Of a stretch of 64,000 nt of DNA, positions 35,709 to 43,180 are shown in pieces (position 1 is the first letter of the stretch; every line of letters starts with the position of its first letter). Source of the DNA: JBBROS01 sp965213845 (GTDB taxonomy: Bacteria > Pseudomonadota > Alphaproteobacteria > Acetobacterales > Acetobacteraceae); contig CBDCAI010000004.1 of NCBI GenBank assembly GCA_965213845.1, positions 186,001 to 250,000 of the forward strand, in the 5' to 3' direction. A program made the translations under genes and the position numbers. A model generated the notes under the pieces. That model was not told the origin of the DNA and did not search any database. It saw only the letters and a program-made list of their open reading frames with translations.

Positions 35709-38399
35709 TCAGTTATCCATCCCCATAGGGCGCCCCTCCGCATCGACTTTCACCGATGCCTGCACCGTGACATCGCCATAGGGTCGCCACAGCAGGCTGC
35801 CGAACGGCACCAACGTGAAACCCTTGTGCCCCTTGGGCACCAGGGCGATCCAGGCGTCTGAGCATTCGGCGAGCCGATCGTAGGCCGCCTTCCGAAGGGT
35901 GAATGTCTGCCGGATGGAGGCACCTTCCGTCTTGCCGGGGACGACCTGCACCATCCGCGTGCCGCCGATCTCGGTGAACAAGCTCCGGTGCCGCTCGAAC
36001 TTCACGCCCCAGAGCTTCTCGATGCCGGCCGCGGTCGCCAACTTGTAGTCTTTCTCCCTGGCAGGGGTCTCGGCACCGGCAGTCGCCTTCGCTGGCTCCG
36101 CCTCCGGGATGGGATGCGACCACCCCAGCAGCTCCATCGGTTTCCCCATGGCGTCGAAGCGGATGGAGGCGAAGCGGGTCTCCTGGTCAGTCCCACCCCG
36201 CCAAGGTGCCTCGCGCGCCGGGACGAGCAGGAAGTGGCTCCCCTCGTTCGAAACCAGTGCCACCCACGGGTCCGCCATTGCCTCCAGGGCCGCCAGCGAC
36301 TGCGACCGGGTGTGGAAGACGAACACGCCGGTCATGTCCGGGCGCCTTCCGCTGATCACCTGCACGGACCGCCCGCCCGCGCGGTCTACGAACAGATTGT
36401 GGGTGCGTGTGAACTTGACCCCCCACATGTCAGCGATCCCCGACGCCACGATCGCCACCCGCTCGAATGATCCCCGGTGCTTGTCCTGGGGCGTACCCGG
36501 CGCGCCCTGCTGCGTGCGCCGGATCTGCTTGATGACCCCGGGCCCGACGTCCGCGCGCCGGAACGGGTTCGCGTAGCCGCCGTCGATCTCCTTGCCCGAG
36601 ATCGGCTTCACGCCCAGGAACGCGAGGTGGCGAGCGATCCAGGTGTTGCTGCCCTGCCCGATCTCGTCCGCCAGCATGCCGCTCGTGGCATACACGCCGA
36701 CGAAGCGGTCCCACTCCTCGAGGGTGATCCGCATGCCGCGCTCCTCGGCGCCGTCCGACGTGGTCGCGGCGAGCAGTCCCCGCTTCACCCAGAAGTGGAC
36801 CGGTGGATACTTCAGCCCGATCCGCTTCGCGGCATCCAGCAGCGACAGCGTGGCTTTCATCGACGGCAGCGCCGCCTCGACGGCATCCAGCGACAGCCTG
36901 ATGGCCGACAGCCCCTTCTTGCCCTTGACGGTGCCGGCCGCCTTGAGACTCCCGTCCATCAGGGCGCGGCAGATGTCAGGCACGGTGCGCCCGGGCGCCG
37001 TCGGGCTGATGAGCGTCGACAGCTTCGCCGCCGCTTCCGCCGTGATCGGCTTCGCCTTGCCGCGGCAGGCCGCCACGAAGCCGGCGATCTCCGACTTGCG
37101 GAACGGCTTGATCTCGAGCACCCGCTCCGTGGCCGGCAGGCGCCGGATCAGCCCGGCCTCCTCGAGCTGCGCCATGATCTTCGGCCCGACCGCCAGCTCG
37201 CGCCGGGCTTCCTCGGGCAGCAGGAAGTCCCCGAACTCCTCCTTGAGTGCCAGGAAGACGTCCGCCCGCATCAGGGCCGGCAGCCCGGCCCCCCGGGGCG
37301 GCATCACGTACAACCCCCGCCGTTCCGCGATGCGGTCGATGGACGTCGCGCTGACGCCCAGCACCTGCTGCGCCTCCTTCATGGTGATGAAGCGGTGCCG
37401 GATCTCGGCCCCCGGGGCATACCGGGACACGGTGTAGGCCGTGGTGGCGAGATCGCCCTGCTCAGCCACGTATTGGGCGAACGCCTCCCCGATGGCGGCC
37501 CCCCGCGGCTCCCGTGCCCAGCGGTGGACCTTCGTCGACAGCGTGCCGAACGCCTTTCGGAGGCCGTCCTTCCCGGCCCGTCCGGACGAACGCTCGCGCA
37601 GGCGGTCCAGCAGGCGGTGGAAGCCGTGCGGCCAGTCGTCTAGGGCCGACCATCCGGCGCCCAGGATCTCGGGCAGCATCTCCCGGTGGCGGTCGATGAA
37701 GCCGCTGGGGCGCGCCTCCCGTTCGTGGCCGAAAGCGAGCTGTCCTAGGACGAAGGACAGCCTCAGGACGTCTTGCGGTTCCATCGCCGGAGGTACCGCC
37801 GGCGCGTCCGGCGCCCCCGTGAAGAGCGCGTGGATGGCACGGATCCCGCCCAGCGGCTTGTCGGTGGCCGGTTCGGCGGGCGCGTCGCAGATCATCGCCA
37901 TGCAGGACGGGAAGCGGGAGCAGGAGTCGACACGGGCGGTGGACCAGGAGAGCGGGGTGCCGCAGCCGTGGCAGGTCTGCCGGATCCAGGTCCCGTGGAC
38001 GGCGCAGACGGGCAACGCATCCAGGTTCCAGACCGCGCGGTGGTGGGGGGACTCCTGCATGCATCCCGGGCAGGCCGCGCGCTCGTTTGGCCGGGCGAGA
38101 TCACGCCAGACGCGGCGGCCCAGGACGGACTGGGTGGTTACCTGGCCCGTCCAGGCGGACATCCGCCGGAAGGTGGCCTCGTCCAGGCCCAGGAGCGTCC
38201 GCAGCTCGACGCCCCGCCGCGAAGCCGGGTCGACGTCGCACAGGCGCCAGAGCGTGAAGCCGTCGGGCCGCACGACACGGGTCAGCAGGCGCCGGGGATC
38301 CGCGAACGGGAAGCGTGCGCTGTTCCTGACGACCAGCCCCGTGAGGCTCTCACCATCCAGGGGGACCAAGGGGTTCGGCAGAGTGTATGGCTTGCTCAT
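35709..38399 (-). CDS. tniQ: TniQ/TnsD-type target selector with long C-terminal extension
   Basis: 896 residues; ATG overlaps the tnsC stop (ATGA). The N-terminal TniQ domain starts LPNPLVPLDGESLTGLVVRNSARF and has zinc ligands C110-x2-C113, C132-x2-H135 and C143-x2-C146. The middle has helix-turn-helix-like segments (MKEAQQVLGVSATSIDRIAERRGL). Residues about 654-760 and 792-896 are a duplicated module (both with G-x4-WGVKF, VQV, ALV, LVP, W-R, D-A-x-G-x-P-M). TniQ proteins select the target site; the duplicated module is not one I recognise. Confidence 0.85.
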   Translation of the reverse strand: MSKPYTLPNPLVPLDGESLTGLVVRNSARFPFADPRRLLTRVVRPDGFTLWRLCDVDPASRRGVELRTLLGLDEATFRRMSAWTGQVTTQSVLGRRVWRDLARPNERAACPGCMQESPHHRAVWNLDALPVCAVHGTWIRQTCHGCGTPLSWSTARVDSCSRFPSCMAMICDAPAEPATDKPLGGIRAIHALFTGAPDAPAVPPAMEPQDVLRLSFVLGQLAFGHEREARPSGFIDRHREMLPEILGAGWSALDDWPHGFHRLLDRLRERSSGRAGKDGLRKAFGTLSTKVHRWAREPRGAAIGEAFAQYVAEQGDLATTAYTVSRYAPGAEIRHRFITMKEAQQVLGVSATSIDRIAERRGLYVMPPRGAGLPALMRADVFLALKEEFGDFLLPEEARRELAVGPKIMAQLEEAGLIRRLPATERVLEIKPFRKSEIAGFVAACRGKAKPITAEAAAKLSTLISPTAPGRTVPDICRALMDGSLKAAGTVKGKKGLSAIRLSLDAVEAALPSMKATLSLLDAAKRIGLKYPPVHFWVKRGLLAATTSDGAEERGMRITLEEWDRFVGVYATSGMLADEIGQGSNTWIARHLAFLGVKPISGKEIDGGYANPFRRADVGPGVIKQIRRTQQGAPGTPQDKHRGSFERVAIVASGIADMWGVKFTRTHNLFVDRAGGRSVQVISGRRPDMTGVFVFHTRSQSLAALEAMADPWVALVSNEGSHFLLVPAREAPWRGGTDQETRFASIRFDAMGKPMELLGWSHPIPEAEPAKATAGAETPAREKDYKLATAAGIEKLWGVKFERHRSLFTEIGGTRMVQVVPGKTEGASIRQTFTLRKAAYDRLAECSDAWIALVPKGHKGFTLVPFGSLLWRPYGDVTVQASVKVDAEGRPMGMDN

Positions 38400-39313
38400 T
38401 CGTCGTCTCCCTCGCCGAAGCCGGTCGCCGGCCCGACCACGGGCGGCTTCTCCGTGCGGAACGGGTTTTCGGGGCGGCCGGCCCGGTGGACCATGAACCT
38501 GTCGACGGCGAGGGCGAGGACCTCGTGGTTGAGGCAGGGGAGGCCGCGCTTGTGGGCCAGCCGCCGTGCTTCGGAGATGAGGTTCGCCGCGAGCCGGCCG
38601 CGGCCGCGGCAGTAGGCGTAGATCCGCTGGGCCGTGTCCACGCGGCCCAGGCCGGACAGCTGGGCGAAGCCGATCGCGAGGTCGATGGCGTGCATGATGC
38701 CGCGGAAATCGTCGCGGTCCTGCTCCACGCCCCAGTCGTATGGCAGGAAGTCGAAGGCAGGCAGGCACCGCTGCCCGAGGAACTGGTTCCCCAGGCTGTT
38801 GATCACCCGGTATGCGTCCGGGTCCCCGATCAGCACAAGCGGACAGAACCGCCTGTTAAGGATCCCGGTGACCATGTTGGCCACGTCCTCGTCGACCTTG
38901 TCGGTCTTCGTGCTGATGAGCCGATGGAATTCCTCGAACGCCAGGAAGTCCAGCTTCAGCTCCTCGATGGCGTTCATCGCGCGCCGCATGCGCTCCGCCG
39001 GACTGCCGAAATCCGGTGCCGGATCATTGACGGCGTTGAGGATGTCCGAGGAAAAGCTCCTGGCGTTGCACCCCGGCGTCACCTCGACGACCAGGCTGCG
39101 CAGGTCCGGCCGATGCTGGCGGTAGTTCGCCAGCGTCGCCGTCTTCCCGGTGCCGGGGATGCCGAACATCGTCTGCGCGTTGCAGTAGTCCTCTTCCCAA
39201 CCCTCCTTGACCAGGTTGTCGATCACCTCGAAGGCCGCCTCCGCCCTTGCGGTCATGTAGAAGATCTTGCTGAGGGCACCCTTGTTCGGGTCGCGCCGGG
39301 TTCCGCTGCTCAT
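38396..39313 (-). CDS. tnsC: TnsC/TniB AAA+ transposition regulator
   Basis: 305 residues. Walker A GIPGTGKT (51-58) and a Walker B variant LDFLAFEEFH (121-130). It matches the TniB/TnsC family, which polymerises on DNA, bridges TniQ-marked targets to the TnsB transposase and controls target immunity. ATG overlaps the tnsB stop (4 bp). Length is close to TniB and short for Tn7 TnsC. Confidence 0.88.
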   Translation of the reverse strand: MSSGTRRDPNKGALSKIFYMTARAEAAFEVIDNLVKEGWEEDYCNAQTMFGIPGTGKTATLANYRQHRPDLRSLVVEVTPGCNARSFSSDILNAVNDPAPDFGSPAERMRRAMNAIEELKLDFLAFEEFHRLISTKTDKVDEDVANMVTGILNRRFCPLVLIGDPDAYRVINSLGNQFLGQRCLPAFDFLPYDWGVEQDRDDFRGIMHAIDLAIGFAQLSGLGRVDTAQRIYAYCRGRGRLAANLISEARRLAHKRGLPCLNHEVLALAVDRFMVHRAGRPENPFRTEKPPVVGPATGFGEGDDE

Positions 39314-41205
39314 GTCTTGTCGCCTCCTTGGCGGATGGTGATTTTTCCGCGGACGAAGCGGTCGAGATCCAGGTCCTCGTCGGTCCCGATCGGGACGATC
39401 GCCGGTGCCGGCACGGGGGGCGGCACCGGCGCCTGAGGCGGCGCGTGCGTCGTGGCAGGTGCAGGCGCACGGGTGGCCTTCCGACCCTTCCCAGGCGGCC
39501 GGCCGCGCTTCTTGGGGACTGCCGCGACCGGGGCGGCGATCGTCGCAACGATCCGCGGACCGTCATCGGCGGGGTCGGCGGGCGCTCCAGCAATGGCATC
39601 CACGGGCGCTGGTGCGCCGGACGCGTCGGCCGGGAACAGCTCGTCGCCGATGTCGAGATCCTCGGGCGGGGTCGCGTCCTCGTCGTCGGCCTCCTCGACG
39701 ACATACGCCTCCTCGCGCTTGCGCAGGCGATCCAGGTGCTTGGCCGCGAGGCGGCGGTTCGCGAGGCCGTCCCCCCGCACCCGCTCCTCCAGCATCTTGT
39801 GGATCAGGGCGTATGCCTCGACCCGGCCCGCCTCCCCGGCGAGCAGCTCGGGTTCGTTCCGCTGCATCGCCTTCGCGAGCAGGTGCATGTCCAGGTTGAT
39901 GCCCCGGACTGACTCCGCCTGCGACTTGCTGATCTTCCATTCGACCGGCTCGTTCGTCTCCGGGTGGATGAACCAGATCCGTGACAGGTCGTTCGGGTCT
40001 ACCTTCACCAGCACGGTCCGCGACAGCCGCTTGTTCGTCAGCAGGTCGGCGACTCCGCCTCCCCGATACCAGAGGCCCTGGAACAGGATCCCCTCGCGAC
40101 TGACCTTCCGGTAGTACGGGATGGACAGCTTGGACGCGAGTTCCGCCGGGTTGGGCGGGAGCTTCTGTTTGAACTTGGCGACGCTTACCGCATACGCCAG
40201 CAGCGGGCTGGTGTTCATGATGCGGTTGCACCGGGGATTGTAGATGTCGACGATGAACCGGAGCAGCATGGCGTCGAATTCCGCCAGCGTGCAGATCGCG
40301 ACCTTCTCGGGGATCTTCTCCTTCAGCCGCTGGTAGACGTTTGAGAAGGTCGTGCCCGGGATGAGGTGACACAGCCCCTTCACGTAGGTGCCGAACGCCC
40401 GCTCGATCTTCCCCTTGTACCAAGACTTCAGGACCGGCGGCCGCGCGACATCGATGCCCAGCCTGCGGCACGCCTCCTTGAACGCCTTGGACTTGAAGTG
40501 CTTCGCGTTGTCCGGGACCAGAAGGCCGGGCGTGCCGAAGGCTGGCCAGTGGTTACGCAGGCCCGGCGCCTTCTTCAGCACCTCGTCCTTGATGGCGATC
40601 GCGCAGCGTAGGCACTCCAGCGTCGGCTGGATCCCGGGGAACGCCCAACCGACGTGGTAGCCGACGATCATGCGGGTATGGCGGTCGATCGTCATGGTGA
40701 TGAACGGCCGCCCGACCGGCAGTCCCGTCGCATGGTCGACCACGATGAGGTCGACCGTCGTGTGGTCGATCTCCCACGCCTCGTTGTGCCGTTCGGTGCC
40801 GGGTCCGTCCTCGACCATCCGGTACTTGTGGTCGGCCTCCCGCTTGCCGCGGTGGCAGAACGTCTCCGTGTAGCGGTCCGTGAACCGCATCAGCTCGTAG
40901 ACCAGGACCTTCTTGTCCGCGGCGGTGCAGGTGTCGAGGATCGCCCGGGGCGTCGCGGGTCCCTCGGCCTTCTCCAGCCTGTCCCGGTCCGCCGCGGTCA
41001 GGAAGCGGAGGTCGCCCGCCTGCTGGAGCTTCAGGACCTCGCGGTCCGTCCACTCGCGGGAGAGGCCGTCCTTGTTCCGGAACAGCAGGCGACGCTGCTT
41101 GTCCGTCGCCCGGCCCGCATGGAACCAGATCTCGCCCCCGAACAGCAGCGGCTGCCCCGGCTCCAGGAGCAGCCGGACGGGGGTATGGCCCATGATGCCC
41201 TTCAT
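39310..41205 (-). CDS. tnsB: TnsB/TniA DDE transposase
   Basis: 631 residues from the ATG that overlaps tnsA's stop. The RNase H-fold catalytic triad is visible: D147 (WEIDHTTVDL), D232 (LVPDNAKHF) and E268 (KGKIERAFG). A beta-barrel domain follows, then a Pro/Ala-rich disordered stretch (about 520-610) and an acidic tail (EDLDLDRFVRGKITI), which in this family contacts TnsC. It binds the end repeats and joins 3' ends to the target. Confidence 0.9.
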   Translation of the reverse strand: MKGIMGHTPVRLLLEPGQPLLFGGEIWFHAGRATDKQRRLLFRNKDGLSREWTDREVLKLQQAGDLRFLTAADRDRLEKAEGPATPRAILDTCTAADKKVLVYELMRFTDRYTETFCHRGKREADHKYRMVEDGPGTERHNEAWEIDHTTVDLIVVDHATGLPVGRPFITMTIDRHTRMIVGYHVGWAFPGIQPTLECLRCAIAIKDEVLKKAPGLRNHWPAFGTPGLLVPDNAKHFKSKAFKEACRRLGIDVARPPVLKSWYKGKIERAFGTYVKGLCHLIPGTTFSNVYQRLKEKIPEKVAICTLAEFDAMLLRFIVDIYNPRCNRIMNTSPLLAYAVSVAKFKQKLPPNPAELASKLSIPYYRKVSREGILFQGLWYRGGGVADLLTNKRLSRTVLVKVDPNDLSRIWFIHPETNEPVEWKISKSQAESVRGINLDMHLLAKAMQRNEPELLAGEAGRVEAYALIHKMLEERVRGDGLANRRLAAKHLDRLRKREEAYVVEEADDEDATPPEDLDIGDELFPADASGAPAPVDAIAGAPADPADDGPRIVATIAAPVAAVPKKRGRPPGKGRKATRAPAPATTHAPPQAPVPPPVPAPAIVPIGTDEDLDLDRFVRGKITIRQGGDKT

Positions 41206-41939
41206 GACAGGCCTCCCCACGAGATCAGTTCGGCCCGCATCCCGCCGATAGTGGGCGCCCACAGGCCCAGCTTCACCCGCCGTCGGGTCGCCAGCGCCAG
41301 CAGCGTCTCCCGGGCGTCGGGGAGGTCCGGCAGGGCGGCCTCGACCGAGGCGACATCATGCCGTCCCTGGCGGCCGAGCACCCGCACGACGGCCAGCTCG
41401 GTTTCGGCGCGCGTGTCCAGGCCGCGATGACCGAGCACGAAGCGGGCGTTGCGGAACCGGGGCTGCGCGAACACCCGCTTCTCGGGCAGGACGCGGTAGT
41501 GGACGCCGATGCGCGCGTAGCCCGCCGTGATCGTCGCCGTGACGACCGGGCGCAGCGGGTGGGCCTCCTGCCGGCGGTGCAGGATGTCCACCATCACGGT
41601 CGCCGAACCGCGGCGGAGGCGGTAGGCCGGGACGTAGGACCGCTTCTTGCCCGCCACCATGACGGTTACCCGCTCGGGCGACACCTCGAAGGCGTCGATA
41701 CCCGGGTCCATCTCGAAGACGGACAGCGCCGCCAGCTGGTGCTCGCCGCGCCACGGGAGCACCTTCTGGTTGACGCCGCTCACGAAGAACCCGCCGTAAC
41801 GGCGGTCGATCTTGGAGTTGATCTCCTTCCAGTCGTCGTCGCTCAGCGGCTCGATGCGGCAGGCGAGATCGCTGCCGGGATCGGCGCCGACCATGTCGGT
41901 CTCGGTGATGATGTCGTGGTCGTCTGCGGCTTGGGACAC
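41202..41939 (-). CDS. tnsA: TnsA-like protein, nuclease residues not evident
   Basis: 245 residues from a GTG placed 6 bases after GGGAG. Position as first gene of the operon before tnsB and the segments VSGVNQKVLPWRGEHQLAALSVFEMDPGIDAFEVSPERV fit TnsA. The usual nuclease signature (PD...xVK) reads here as SYVPAYRLRRGSATVMVDILHRR: Asp is replaced by Ala and the Lys is not recognisable. It may be an inactive structural partner of TnsB. Identity rests on layout and partial similarity. Confidence 0.65.
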   Translation of the reverse strand: MSQAADDHDIITETDMVGADPGSDLACRIEPLSDDDWKEINSKIDRRYGGFFVSGVNQKVLPWRGEHQLAALSVFEMDPGIDAFEVSPERVTVMVAGKKRSYVPAYRLRRGSATVMVDILHRRQEAHPLRPVVTATITAGYARIGVHYRVLPEKRVFAQPRFRNARFVLGHRGLDTRAETELAVVRVLGRQGRHDVASVEAALPDLPDARETLLALATRRRVKLGLWAPTIGGMRAELISWGGLS

Positions 41940-42301
41940 TTCGGTCTCCCGGCATGGGCATGTGCGTCTCGTGCCGCGCGGGTGGTGCGCGGCGGGCTGA
42001 ACGGGGTGAGACGCGGTATTGCGGCCATGCACGGGGACATGCGGGGAGCGGCGTACGTGCGCATGCGCCCGCCGAGAACGGAATCATCCGTCACGACGAG
42101 GCTCATGCGGGCGACGGGGGCGCCCGAGAATTTACGGGGAAGGATCAACGATGGCTCCAGACGAACGGCTTCGGTCGGCGCCCGGGAGGGGCGCGGCAGG
42201 CTAGTCCCGAAGCGTTATGGTCTGATCCATGACGGGAGCTGTTACCCGGTTCTTGCCTGAAAGTCGAGCCCGGCCGTAACGAACCCGTCCATTTGTTCGC
42301 G
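41940..42301. other. gap upstream of tnsA
   Basis: 362 bp holding the tns promoter region. No TnsB-type repeat in either orientation, no inverted partner of the left end, and no convincing gene. A 15-codon reading frame after GGGGAAGGA (ATG near 42151) is too short to support. In Tn7 the right end would be here, so its absence is notable. Confidence 0.5.
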
Positions 42302-42520
42302 TCATGTTCCGGCCCGCCCGTCCAGCCACGCCGACACTACCGGCATGGGCCGCGGGACATGGATCAGACGCCCGCCGGGAAGCAGCAGGAGCACGCCGTC
42401 CTCCGTCTCGCACAGCGCGCCGACGGACCCGGCCAACACCGCATGGAGGTGACCGTCCCGGTCCCGGAGCACGACGAAGCGCCCCACGCGCTCCCCTTCC
42501 AGGAGGACCGTGCCGGTCAT
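42302..42520 (-). CDS. 72-residue protein of unknown function
   Basis: Starts at an ATG overlapping the phosphoesterase stop (ATGA) and is the last gene of the protease-phosphoesterase cassette. The sequence is beta-rich: VLLEGERVGRFVVLRDRDGHLHAVLAG, then ALCETEDGVLLLLPGGRLIHVPRPM. No transmembrane segment, no cysteine cluster, no known family. Tight coupling suggests it works with its neighbours. Confidence 0.6.
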   Translation of the reverse strand: MTGTVLLEGERVGRFVVLRDRDGHLHAVLAGSVGALCETEDGVLLLLPGGRLIHVPRPMPVVSAWLDGRAGT

Positions 42521-43180
42521 GGCAGGTCCCCCGCCCGGAGCCGCAGCACCTCGGCCTTGCCCAAGCCGATGACCGCGATCCCGTCCGGGGAGGCCCCGGT
42601 CAGGCTCGTGTGGTGATGCCCATGGACGACCAGACGGACCCGCAGCGTCCGGGCGAGATCATCCAACGCCGCGAACCCGTGACGGTGCGTGGAGGGGGCC
42701 TCGTGGACGACCAGGATGTCAGCGCGCTTCCCCGCCAGGGCCTGGAAATCCTCGGGGAAGATCGCGTCCCGCTGCCGCAGCGGCAGTCCTTGCCGCCACC
42801 GCTCGTGGTGGGCGAGCCGTCCTAGGAAGGCCGCCCGGGTCTCGACCAGGGGAGCCGCGGGCGGGAGCCAGATCCGCTGCTTGAACACCCCGGCGATGCC
42901 CGCGACATCGTAGGGTCCCAGCCGTCGCACGCGGGCGTGGAGCAGCCCGCCAGGATGGTCGCCGACGAGGTTGTCCCAGAACCCCGGCAGGTCCTTCTCG
43001 TGGTTGCCATACAGGTAGGCGACATCAACCCCGGCCGCGAAGACGGGGGCAAGCTCGACGTGGAGCGGGCGCCCGAGATCGCAGTCCAAGGATGACGATG
43101 GCGGCCGGGCGATCGTCGGCCACCGCCTCCAGGAGCGGCCGCCACTCGCCATGTGGATCGCCGTAGATCACCAGGCTCAT
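42517..43180 (-). pseudogene. calcineurin-type metallophosphoesterase, frameshifted
   Basis: The reading starts at ATG 43180 (overlapping the protease stop, ATGA) as MSLVIYGDPHGEWRPLLEAV, with the GDxHG metal motif, and reaches IVILG. Near 43089 one base is missing and the protein continues in another frame as DCDLGRPLHVELAPVFAAGVDVAYLYGNHEKDLPGF (GNHE motif), then VVHEAP and VVHGHHH (GHxH motif). All metal-binding motifs are present across the two frames. Either a recent deletion or a sequencing error. Confidence 0.8.

Noticed and set aside
36477..37643. Long plus-strand frame opposite tniQ
   Set aside because: Arg/His/Pro-rich shadow of the tniQ coding strand with no domain or ribosome site.
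42325..42340. CGACA near the end of the 72-residue gene, as a possible right terminus
   Set aside because: It lies within a coding region and has no TnsB-type repeats on its inner side.
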